A stretch of 64,000 bases of DNA from Microbacterium murale (lineage in GTDB: Bacteria > Actinomycetota > Actinomycetes > Actinomycetales > Microbacteriaceae): contig NZ_BMCM01000001.1 of assembly GCF_014635185.1 (NCBI RefSeq), positions 124,001 to 188,000 on the forward strand, in the 5' to 3' direction. The first letter of the stretch is position 1. Every line of letters starts with the position of its first letter. A program made the translations under genes and the position numbers. Below the pieces are notes generated by a model. The model was not told the DNA's origin. It worked only from the letters and a program-made list of their open reading frames with translations, and made no database searches. Shown here piece by piece: positions 27,301-33,968 of the stretch.

Positions 27301-27567
27301 GTCGGCGGACTCCACGGTCCCCGACGTCCACACCGGTCGACCTGAGTCGTCGCTCATGTCGACCTCGAATCCGACGACGTCCACCGACTGCGGTGAGGAC
27401 GCCGACTTCCAAGCGAGAACGGGGTTCTTCGACGACACCGTGGGCACGAGACGATCGTCGATCGTCCGCAGGGCAGGGCGACGGTCGACGGTGAGCGCGA
27501 ACGGTGCGGCGAGGTCTTCCTCCCCTGGAGCGACGGTCTGCGCGGGGGCGATGCCCGGTCGATTCAT
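24367..27567 (-). CDS. alpha-L-rhamnosidase, GH78 (paralogue C)
   Basis: A 1066-residue GH78 enzyme, a close paralogue of the gene at 4322-7567 along its whole length. It has RALYRTYDVTDLL in the N-terminal region, the acidic motif EDCPTREQAAWTGD near residues 465-478, FWECWW near 739, and a C-terminal module from RCMPVPHEQP to IGFSTVARTW. No signal peptide. An alanine-serine-rich linker (about residues 850-880) separates barrel and module. The ATG is preceded by GGGGGA. It ends before the importer 2 operon and diverges from the second LacI gene. Two such paralogues suggest slightly different substrates or a fairly recent duplication. Confidence 0.93.
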   Translation of the reverse strand: MNRPGIAPAQTVAPGEEDLAAPFALTVDRRPALRTIDDRLVPTVSSKNPVLAWKSASSPQSVDVVGFEVDMSDDSGRPVWTSGTVESADHHVVVDGDLEPLRVYDWRVRIVDSDGRRSQWARSRMETGPFDYAQWKASWLSVPHLARVVTHFRMSSTVSRARLYLTGQGVVRAWVNDAVVNPDRMDPTRTDLVRALYRTYDVTDLLSDGQNALVFVAGLGEWARTGESPRLLAELVVWHEDGSITRVSPGVGSGISSSEVTDDVPFYLERHDQGAVSRGISPSTIQILEPADLPESPATPPSMIASDGTPPVREVAVFTPTELERTPESRLFDVGVNIAGRSRLVVHGGVPRGTMIRVLHGEHIGGDGHIDTTNLTMPFDDGRERQLIEYVANGDAGQAYEPWFVYHGFRYLEVRGLPSDASVTVTAHSMHTDLARSGYVSTDSTVIDRLLTMAERTLLNNVHGVPEDCPTREQAAWTGDTASVAEYELAAFDSAAFLDKWIADLETSQQPDGQLPAVAPDMHASRMPSDPVWGSALHRMLRGHLLHYGDLSLVRRALPTLRRWADFQLGCVDEDGIVSRSPISYGHDWLALEQTPPPIHHTGAVIDCLLALADLEEAIGDTDAAIRRRDSADALRRSARRQFFDPTSGTFGNGSQGSFAVAIETGILTGEEAHRAGERLVERVRERGNRVSGGFATTRSVVRALTMIGASQTVADILSQSEAPGVGAMLTSGPGTFWECWWIDPANTGTGSLNHVGLGGPFAAWVWEGLAGLRPTAPGYSTFRIEPQFVAQVNTLELRTETVRGEVAVGYTRERAGTRSEVTVLTVTVPPRSEGTLVIAGRADAVLSPGTHVITVRPSADALRSCASPSSRGTSTSSRGAAIDGRDLLAADVVGSRALLEPARLSPGRAAPTIESLHRLRCMPVPHEQPAHSVQKIVATAGGIGAPTVLLALAAPIPVAGVTFFYALIDQCLAGPDRVATPFFRLRLSNGETRSSSGALWPAGWNRVAVDVADLDDELAVTEMEVGLEYRRDAAGNALALYPAQPGILSGFHLSEIGFSTVARTW

Positions 27568-27621
27568 CTGTCGTATCCCCCGGTCACCCTCGACGCCATC
27601 ATCAGCAAACGCTGCACGCGG

Positions 27622-27633
27622 TGAAACGTATCA
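27622..27633. promoter_or_regulatory. LacI-type operator, CG-centred (O6), over the GH78-C promoter
   Basis: TGAAACGTATCA, identical to O2 including three following bases (TAA). On the minus strand it overlaps a -10-like TATGAT (27635-27630). It lies 55 bp upstream of GH78-C and 128 bp upstream of the second LacI gene. Confidence 0.7.
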
Positions 27634-27722
27634 TAAGCAAAGGCAAGATCCGAGAGATCAATTGCTGCCATATCAACGAACCAAGGCTGGCAATCGATAT
27701 GATCATCAGTCAGCGACACTTT

Positions 27723-27740
27723 CGGATCCAGGACGATCCG
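27723..27740. promoter_or_regulatory. inverted repeat CGGATC-N6-GATCCG ahead of the second LacI gene
   Basis: Perfect 6-bp arms, ending 20 bp before the ATG of the regulator. It may be an autoregulatory site. The GATCC half recalls the repeat upstream of the first LacI gene (3252-3268). Confidence 0.4.
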
Positions 27741-27760
27741 CGACAGCGGGAGCGATTGAT

Positions 27761-28768
27761 ATGGTCAGTATTCGAGATGTGGCACTCCGTGCAGATGTGT
27801 CGATCGGCACGGTCTCCAAGTATCTGAACACTCCGCTTCGCGTCGCCCCCGGCACGAAGAAGCGAATCGCGAAGGCGATCCGCGACCTGGGATATGTCCG
27901 CAACGAGGCCGCCCGCCAGTTGCGGGCGGGCGCGAGCAAGACCCTGGCGTTCGTGGCCCTCGAGCTGAACAATCCGTTCTTCGGCGACGTGGCTGAGGCG
28001 ATGGAGCGACGCGCGGCCGAGAACGGACTCTACCTCTTCATCGTCAGCAGCAACGGTGATCCAGAACGCGAAGGCCGCTACATCGAGATGTTCGTGCAGC
28101 AGCGCGTGTACGGCGTGATCCTTGCATCCGGGATGACGAGGCAGCGGGAACTCGACACCCTTTCCACGCGGCGGATCCCCACCGTTCTGGTCGACGCGTA
28201 CGGTCCCTCGGATCGTTTCTCGTCGACATCCGTGAACGATTTCCTCGGCGCCGAGCGGGCTGTCACGCACCTGATCGAACAGGGTTGTCGATCCATCGCG
28301 TTCGTCGGTGGCGAGATCCAGATCCACCAGATCTCCGAGCGGCTGCGTGGCGCTCGTGCCGCCGTCGCTGCGCACTCCGGCGTCGCACTCGAGGTCCTCC
28401 CCACGTCGGAGCGGTCGGTTCAGGCGGGTCTGGCAGTCGGCGAACAGTTGCTGAGCAGGCCGAGGAAGCTCTGGCCTGACGGCATCTTCGCGGCGAACGA
28501 CTCCCTGGCGATGGGGGTCATGCAGGCCATCTCCTCCGGCTCGGACGTGCGCATCCCCGAAGACATCGCTCTCGTCGGCTACGACGACATCGACTTCGCT
28601 TCGACAGCGGCCGTGCCGCTGTCGACCGTTCGAAGGCCTCGAGAGGTGTTCGGCCGGAGTGCAGTGGACCTCGTGAAGGATCAGGCTGAATCCTCGGAGG
28701 CGCTGCCGGTGCGCAGCATCGTGATCCAGCCGGAGCTCATCGTGAGGGCGAGTTCCCAGCGAACCTGA
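27761..28768 (+). CDS. LacI-family transcriptional regulator 2
   Basis: A 335-residue LacI/GalR regulator: helix-turn-helix IRDVALRADVSIGTVSKYLN at residues 4-23, hinge helix RNEAARQLRAG near residue 50, and a sugar-sensing domain with the signature VGYDDIDFAS. The ATG at 27761 follows GGGAG with normal spacing; the frame is open further upstream, but that part overlaps the GH78-C gene and the promoter. It diverges from GH78-C and converges on the exported glycosidase-like gene. It probably shares control of the locus with the first LacI. The effector is unknown. Confidence 0.93.
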   Translation: MVSIRDVALRADVSIGTVSKYLNTPLRVAPGTKKRIAKAIRDLGYVRNEAARQLRAGASKTLAFVALELNNPFFGDVAEAMERRAAENGLYLFIVSSNGDPEREGRYIEMFVQQRVYGVILASGMTRQRELDTLSTRRIPTVLVDAYGPSDRFSSTSVNDFLGAERAVTHLIEQGCRSIAFVGGEIQIHQISERLRGARAAVAAHSGVALEVLPTSERSVQAGLAVGEQLLSRPRKLWPDGIFAANDSLAMGVMQAISSGSDVRIPEDIALVGYDDIDFASTAAVPLSTVRRPREVFGRSAVDLVKDQAESSEALPVRSIVIQPELIVRASSQRT

Positions 28769-28776
28769 CTGCCCGA

Positions 28777-31700
28777 TCACCCTCCCAGCGACAGCTGCGA
28801 GGGCTCGATCCGCACGGAGTCGCCGGCCGCGTACGGCTGGGAGAATGCCACGCCCTCACCCGTGAGCGACACCGTGTCGGTGGTGACCAGGATCTCCAGC
28901 GGCTTTCCGCGCCAGACGAGGTGACGCACACCAGCATCCGTCAACGCCGTAGGCAGATTCGGGGTGATCACCAGCGCATCCGGCTCCGCCTCGACCCCGA
29001 TGAAGGCGTAGAGGAAGCTCGCGGGGGCGAGCCCGCTCTCGGGGAACGGGATATCGGTTCCGACCGAGGTGGCACCCGGACTGTTGACCGTGCCCTCGCC
29101 CCGGAACAAGGGGGATCCACCGCTGATGTGGTCCGGTTCGCTCCAGCGATCCAGCATCGCGGTCATCCGCGCCCACGCATCGTCCGCACCCCGGTAACGG
29201 GCGCGCGCCATGACATCGAACCCGGACGTGTACAGGATGGCACCGCCGTCCTGCACCTCGTCGCCCCACGGCGTCGTCAGATGCGTCAGGAAGAACCAGT
29301 AGCTGTTGCGACGGGTCGTCGAGCGCGGCGCGAACACCCACTTCGAATAGATGTCAGCCGGACCCTCGAAGTACTCGCCCAGGGCGACGAGGAACCGGGA
29401 CGAGGCGTTGGGATCGAGCGCACCGTCGAAGTACGCCGCGCCGCCCGGAGCGCCATTCGCTGATGACCACCAGGCGAGCGCACCGGTGACGTTCGACACC
29501 TCGAGGTAGTACACGCCGGGCGACTGCTTGGGAACCTCGATGTGCGCGACCCGCCCGTCCGACCAGTCGGTGAACTGCTTCTCGGCGACCTTGACGGCGC
29601 TCGCGCTGTACGGCGTCCCCGCGAACAGCGTCATCGTGAACGCCGCCCCACGCGCTCCGTACGTCGGGAAGCGCGCGGCCACGCTCACGAACGCGGTGTC
29701 GGCGGTGAAACTCTGCGCCATGCTGTGCCCAGGCTCGATGCTCGGAGCCAGACCACCGCTCTCGATGAGGACCACGGCGTCCTGCAGCTCGGTGTGGCCG
29801 TTGTCGAGCCAATCGAAGATCTTCGCCGCCTGCTCGTCGGTGGGGAGGCCGAAGGATGCGGCCTCGAGGTTGACGTACGTCGAACCGTAGTCATGAGCGA
29901 CCCCGTCGACGTCGACAGCCTGCACGTACCTGCCGGCGTCCTTGTTCCAGAACGTGTGGCCGTAGCGCTTCTTCGTGATCTTCCGCACGCCTCTCAACCG
30001 TGCAGCCCTGCCGCTGTCGCCGCCGTGCTCCTCGAGCTGGGCGAGCGCCTCCAGCGCACCATAGAAGTAGGCGTTCAGGAACGCGTCCCGGTATCCGAAC
30101 GAGGTGACATCCCAGTAGTTGGAAGGGAGGGATCCGTCGGTGCCGTCGTGGTCCGGCGAATCGATCGTGACGATTCCGCTTCTGCCGTCGAGAGAGTCGA
30201 GGTAGAAGTCCATCGCCCGCCTCACACGGGGCATCATCGTGGCGAGGAACTCTTCGTCACCCGTCCACGAGTAGTAGCGCCAGGTGCCGAGGATGTACAT
30301 CGCGTTCGAGGTGAAATGCCTGGCGTCGAAGAGCTTCGGGTCAGGGAACGGCCAGCCCTGCGAATCGGGCCACGACCAGACGTAGCCATCGTCGTCCTGC
30401 TTCGTGTTCAGGAGTGAATCCGCCTGGGCTCGCGAGCCGGCCGTTCCCGTCCAGTCGAGGATGCGACCGTTCCAGTCCGCCCAGTCCATCGCGTGTCCGT
30501 CGAATCGGTAGCTGAAAGCCCGCTCCCAGTAGAACGTGGAGACCTGCGCGGCTCTCGCCTGATCGGATGCGACGAACACGGGGAAGATCGCAGGAAGCTC
30601 GTCGGTGTGCGCGATGAGACCGACATCGATCGCACGAGAGATCGTCGCTTCGGCGTCAGCACTTCCTGAGGAGAGTGCCAGCGTCAACGAGTCGACGGCC
30701 ATTGTTCCGGCAAGAGCCGGCTGTTCCCCGCTGAACTGGAGGTCGTAGGGCCCGGTGCCGGTCGCCGTCACGGTCGCCGCGCCCGTCACCGGGTTCGTCC
30801 ACGCGTCACGCCGCTTCATCTGCTGGGCCGGCAGATACGCCCCCTCGTCTCCGTGGAAGCGACTGAACAGGATGCCGTCCGCATAGTCGACCGAGTAGCC
30901 GTCCTTCACCCAGGAAGTGATCAAAGTCATCCCCGGGTCCTCACGCGCCGCTCCCTTCCACTGGACCTCGTAGCTCATCGCCATCTTGGGGCCGTCGAGC
31001 CGCAGATCCCAGGATGCGACGCCGTCGACGTTGAAGCCGCTCACATCGAGCGTCATCGTGCGATTCTGCTGTCGCTGCCTGTTGTTGTACGCGACCCCGC
31101 CGAGATCGACCGTGGTGCCGTCGAGGCGGCTCCACCATCCAGGTGTGCCGATGGCGGCGGAGATCTCCAGGTAGTACACGCCGGCTGGCTGCGCGGGGAC
31201 ATCGAGGTACGCCCAGCCGTTGTCCTGAACCGGCTCGACGTCCTTCGCGGCGATCTCGGTGAGGCCCGTCTCGGGGCTTCCCGAGTAGAGCGTCATCGTG
31301 ACCTTGGAACTCGAGCTGCTCCACGTGGGGAACTGCCCGCCGACCCGCGTGAAGCGGTACATCGCTGTCGTGAAGGTCTGGCCGAGAGTACTGCCGACCG
31401 GAAGCGGGACCGGTGAATTCAGCTGTTCCTGCTTGAGCGACGCCGTCGACGGGAGCTGAATCCCTGTCAGGCCCATGGCGCCGTCTGCGCTCTGGAATGC
31501 GACGTCGCTGTTGAAACTCGCGGTGAAGAAATCAGTGGCCCCGAGGAACACCCCTCGGAAGGCTGCGGGTTCATAGGCTCCCGCGCCCGTCGGATCGCAG
31601 ACCACTTCGGTGAGCTTGCCGTATGCCCCGGTCAGGCGGAAGAAACCGTTCTCGAGCCGGTACGTGTCCTCTTCACCAGCGAGTGCGGCCGATGGTCGCA

Positions 31701-31788
31701 CGAACGAGCTGGCTGCGGCGAGCACGAGCCCGCCGCCTGTGCCCTGGAGAAATCGACGCCGCGTCGTCATGAACTCGCTGATCTTCAT
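28777..31788 (-). CDS. Tat-exported six-hairpin glycosidase-like protein with two repeated beta-sandwich modules
   Basis: A 1003-residue protein with a twin-arginine signal (TTRRRFLQG, then a hydrophobic run, cleavage near ALAGEED), so exported folded. The middle, roughly residues 400-670, looks like an (alpha/alpha)6 barrel (ARHFTSNAMYILGTWRYYSW, RRAMDFYLDSLDGR). I do not recognise the exact family. Two copies of a module of about 108 residues occur: residues 129-236 before the barrel and 684-788 inserted after it; both share an FPT segment, TMTL, GVYYLE and WWS. ATG with GGAGA 6 nt upstream. The promoter carries a CC-centred operator. It probably acts on a rhamnose-containing polymer outside the cell (inferred). 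Confidence 0.72.
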   Translation of the reverse strand: MKISEFMTTRRRFLQGTGGGLVLAAASSFVRPSAALAGEEDTYRLENGFFRLTGAYGKLTEVVCDPTGAGAYEPAAFRGVFLGATDFFTASFNSDVAFQSADGAMGLTGIQLPSTASLKQEQLNSPVPLPVGSTLGQTFTTAMYRFTRVGGQFPTWSSSSSKVTMTLYSGSPETGLTEIAAKDVEPVQDNGWAYLDVPAQPAGVYYLEISAAIGTPGWWSRLDGTTVDLGGVAYNNRQRQQNRTMTLDVSGFNVDGVASWDLRLDGPKMAMSYEVQWKGAAREDPGMTLITSWVKDGYSVDYADGILFSRFHGDEGAYLPAQQMKRRDAWTNPVTGAATVTATGTGPYDLQFSGEQPALAGTMAVDSLTLALSSGSADAEATISRAIDVGLIAHTDELPAIFPVFVASDQARAAQVSTFYWERAFSYRFDGHAMDWADWNGRILDWTGTAGSRAQADSLLNTKQDDDGYVWSWPDSQGWPFPDPKLFDARHFTSNAMYILGTWRYYSWTGDEEFLATMMPRVRRAMDFYLDSLDGRSGIVTIDSPDHDGTDGSLPSNYWDVTSFGYRDAFLNAYFYGALEALAQLEEHGGDSGRAARLRGVRKITKKRYGHTFWNKDAGRYVQAVDVDGVAHDYGSTYVNLEAASFGLPTDEQAAKIFDWLDNGHTELQDAVVLIESGGLAPSIEPGHSMAQSFTADTAFVSVAARFPTYGARGAAFTMTLFAGTPYSASAVKVAEKQFTDWSDGRVAHIEVPKQSPGVYYLEVSNVTGALAWWSSANGAPGGAAYFDGALDPNASSRFLVALGEYFEGPADIYSKWVFAPRSTTRRNSYWFFLTHLTTPWGDEVQDGGAILYTSGFDVMARARYRGADDAWARMTAMLDRWSEPDHISGGSPLFRGEGTVNSPGATSVGTDIPFPESGLAPASFLYAFIGVEAEPDALVITPNLPTALTDAGVRHLVWRGKPLEILVTTDTVSLTGEGVAFSQPYAAGDSVRIEPSQLSLGG
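29425..29739 (-). repeat. second copy of the repeated module in the exported glycosidase-like protein
   Basis: Codes for residues 684-788. It aligns with residues 129-236: AQSFT with GQTFT, FPTYG with FPTWS, TMTLFAGTP with TMTLYSGSP, PGVYYLEVS with AGVYYLEIS, GGAAY with GGVAY. A carbohydrate-binding role is likely but not shown. Confidence 0.75.
31081..31407 (-). repeat. first copy of the repeated module in the exported glycosidase-like protein
   Basis: Codes for residues 129-236, ahead of the barrel domain. Conserved Trp residues in GTPGWWS and Tyr in VYYLE could be sugar-contacting aromatics. Confidence 0.75.
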
Positions 31789-31813
31789 TCGAAATCTCCA
31801 TCACCGTTGATAT

Positions 31814-31859
31814 TGAAACCTTTCATATCAGCCTATTCACAAGCCGCCGACTGTGTCAA
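31814..31859 (-). promoter_or_regulatory. promoter and CC-centred LacI-type operator (O7) of the exported glycosidase-like gene
   Basis: On the minus strand TTGACA (31859-31854), an 18-nt spacer and TAGGCT (31835-31830) form a strong promoter. The palindrome TGAAACCTTTCA (31825-31814) begins 4 nt after the -10 box, as at O3, and is the exact reverse complement of the O3 12-mer. It ends 25 bp before the ATG. Confidence 0.7.
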
Positions 31860-31930
31860 CCGCCGGGCATATCTCCCCTCACCGGCGGCTTCTGCTTGAC
31901 TGGCAGCATGATGCAAGAGCGGCGCACCCG

Positions 31931-32677
31931 GTGATCCGAGAGTTCTTCGCCGGCATCCGAATCCTCGGTCGAGGGTTCGGGCTGTGGCGGACGCATCCGA
32001 AGCTTCTGGCGCTCGGGCTGATCCCAGCGATCATCGCCTTCCTGCTTCTCGCCGGCGCGCTGATCCCCCTCGGATTCGCTCTCGGATCGATCACCGACTG
32101 GGTCACGCCGTTCGCCGACAACTGGGTCAGCCCCTGGCAGGAGCTGCTGCGCTTCAGTCTGGGCGCGGTCATCCTCGTCGCGGCGCTCGCGCTCAGCGGC
32201 GCCGTGTTCACCGCGCTCACGCTGACGATCGGCGACCCCTTCTACCAGCGCATCTGGCGCGGTATCGAACGCTCGCTCGGTGGCCCAGAACCGACCGGCG
32301 ACACCGGATTGCTGACCACGATCGGCGAGGGCATCCGCCTTGTCGTCCTCGGTATCCTGGTGGCGCTGCTCACACTCGTCATCGGATTCATCCCCGTCGT
32401 GGGCGGGGTGCTCGCGTCGGTCATCGGCGTGATCCTTTCCGGTCGGCTGGTCGCACGCGAACTCACCGGCCGGGCGTTCGACGCTCGCGGACTGACCGCC
32501 CACTCGCGCTCGGCACTGCTGCGTTCCGGCCGGGCGCGAGTCATCGGCTTCGGCGTCGCGACGCAGCTGTGCTTCCTGATTCCGCTCGGCGCGATCATCA
32601 CGATGCCGGCCGCGGTCGCGGGATCCACGATCCTCGCGCGATCACTCACCGAGCGGGCGGCACCGCCTCATGCCTGA
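31931..32677 (+). CDS. EI24-domain integral membrane protein
   Basis: A membrane protein of about 248 residues with four or five hydrophobic segments and the family start VIREFFAGIRILGRGFGLW. EI24/CysZ-type proteins are widespread in actinobacteria; their role here is unknown. Start choice: GTG 31931 matches the usual family start and has a weak AGAGCGG upstream; GTG 31853 would add 26 atypical residues and overlap the divergent -35 box. The gene overlaps the following nei-type gene by 8 bp, so they are co-translated and belong to the chromosomal backbone rather than to the sugar locus. Confidence 0.82.
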   Translation: MIREFFAGIRILGRGFGLWRTHPKLLALGLIPAIIAFLLLAGALIPLGFALGSITDWVTPFADNWVSPWQELLRFSLGAVILVAALALSGAVFTALTLTIGDPFYQRIWRGIERSLGGPEPTGDTGLLTTIGEGIRLVVLGILVALLTLVIGFIPVVGGVLASVIGVILSGRLVARELTGRAFDARGLTAHSRSALLRSGRARVIGFGVATQLCFLIPLGAIITMPAAVAGSTILARSLTERAAPPHA

Positions 32678-33443
32678 AGGCGACACCGTCTTCCGCACCG
32701 CTCTGCGTCTGGATGAGGCGCTGGCGGGCGGAATCGCCACCCGATTCGATCTGCGCGTTCCGGCCTTCGCCACCGCCGATCTGAGCGGCGACACCATTCA
32801 CGGATGCGTTTCGCGCGGCAAGCATCTGCTGCTGCGCGTGGGCGAGATGACGTTGCATTCCCATCTGCGCATGGACGGCGCGTGGCTCCTCTACCGACCG
32901 GGCGAGAAGTGGAAGCATCCGGACTTCAAGGTCCGCGCGATCGTCGGAACTGCCGATCGGCAAGCCGTCGGAGTCGACATCGCAGAGGTCGAGCTCATCC
33001 CGATAAGTGCCGAGGATCAGCTGCTCGGGTATCTGGGCCCCGACCCTCTTGCGGATGACTGGGACCCCGCCGAGGCGGCCCGCCGACTGGGCGCCGATGG
33101 CCGCAGCATCCACGTCGCACTGCTCGACCAGCGCAACGTCGCGGGCTTCGGCAACGAGTACGCGGCAGAACTGCTGTTCCTCCGCGGAATCCTGCCGACG
33201 ACGCCCGCCCCCGAGGTCGACGTTCGAGCGCTACTCGACCTGGGCGCACGCACGATCCGCGCCAACCGGCTGCGAGTGAACCGCACGTTCACCGGTGTCG
33301 ATCGGCCGGGACGGAGCACGTGGGTCTACGGCCGCGCGAACCGGCCGTGCAGGCGATGCGGAACGCTCATCCGTCGCGGCGAACAGGGCGCCGATCCCAC
33401 CCGTGAGCGCGTCACCTTCTGGTGTCCGAGCTGCCAGCGGTGA
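32670..33443 (+). CDS. nei: Fpg/Nei-family DNA glycosylase (endonuclease VIII-like)
   Basis: A 257-residue base-excision-repair glycosylase and AP lyase for oxidised bases. It starts MPEGDTV, giving the catalytic N-terminal Pro and Glu after Met removal. It has the lysine in GKHLLL near residue 52, a helix-two-turns-helix region (LLDQRNVAGFGNEYAAELLF) and a C-terminal zinc finger with CRRCG and CPSC. MPEGDT rather than MPELPE points to the Nei side of the family. In mycobacteria nei follows lhr directly; here lhr is at the left window edge. Confidence 0.9.
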   Translation: MPEGDTVFRTALRLDEALAGGIATRFDLRVPAFATADLSGDTIHGCVSRGKHLLLRVGEMTLHSHLRMDGAWLLYRPGEKWKHPDFKVRAIVGTADRQAVGVDIAEVELIPISAEDQLLGYLGPDPLADDWDPAEAARRLGADGRSIHVALLDQRNVAGFGNEYAAELLFLRGILPTTPAPEVDVRALLDLGARTIRANRLRVNRTFTGVDRPGRSTWVYGRANRPCRRCGTLIRRGEQGADPTRERVTFWCPSCQR

Positions 33444-33494
33444 CCAGCATCCCCGTTCGGGAATGAATCCGCACCTCTCGTGGTTGTTCATATA

Positions 33495-33510
33495 TCCGGA
33501 GATGTCCGGA
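33495..33510 (+). promoter_or_regulatory. short hairpin/palindrome TCCGGA-N4-TCCGGA before a TTG-start gene
   Basis: Six-base arms with a GATG loop, 3 nt before the GGGAGGA ribosome site of the hexapeptide protein. It may be an operator or a 5'-UTR hairpin; too short to decide. Confidence 0.3.
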
Positions 33511-33523
33511 CACGGGAGGAATC

Positions 33524-33931
33524 TTGGGTAAGAACTACATCGATATCGAAGACGACCAGGGCTCGACGCTGCGTTATCGCAAGCACGTGAACGGTCGCGG
33601 TCTCGTCGCGCATGGCGCGAAGGTGCACCCGAAGGCTGTTGTCGAAGCCGGCGCCTATATCGAACCAGGAGCGCGCATCGGCGCGGGAGCGAAGGTCGCC
33701 CGGGGCGCGTGGGTCGAACCGGATGCCGTGATCGGCGACAACGCCTACATCGACGCGCACGCGCACATCGGCCAGGGCGCCGCGGTCGGAGACGGCGCGC
33801 ACATCGGCGTCCGCACCGAGATCGGCGCGGGGGCACGCATCGCCAGGGGCGCGCGCATCGGCTCCGACGAGATCGTGGCCGCCGGCCTGCGCATCGCGAC
33901 AGACCGCAAAGGCCTCTGGCTGGCGGCCTGA
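33524..33931 (+). CDS. hexapeptide-repeat (left-handed beta-helix) protein
   Basis: A 135-residue protein. After about 30 residues come some 14 imperfect hexapeptide turns (AKVHPK, AVVEAG, AYIEPG, ARIGAG, and so on) of the left-handed beta-helix fold seen in trimeric acyltransferases and gamma-carbonic-anhydrase-like proteins. No acyltransferase signature or zinc-ligand histidine set was recognised, so the function is unknown and may be structural. The start is a TTG with GGGAGGA unusually close (3 nt). It is a single gene between nei and the converging phn operon. Confidence 0.75.
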   Translation: MGKNYIDIEDDQGSTLRYRKHVNGRGLVAHGAKVHPKAVVEAGAYIEPGARIGAGAKVARGAWVEPDAVIGDNAYIDAHAHIGQGAAVGDGAHIGVRTEIGAGARIARGARIGSDEIVAAGLRIATDRKGLWLAA

Positions 33932-33968
33932 GCCCGGCCTGGGTCCACCGGGGTCTCAGTAAACGGCG

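Noticed and set aside
31853-31930. Longer N-terminus of the EI24 protein from a GTG at 31853
   Set aside because: The extra residues are atypical for the family, and the start lies inside the -35 region of the divergent promoter.
33444-33480. Small CCCG/CGGG hairpin after nei as a terminator
   Set aside because: Only about four pairs, and no U-tract.
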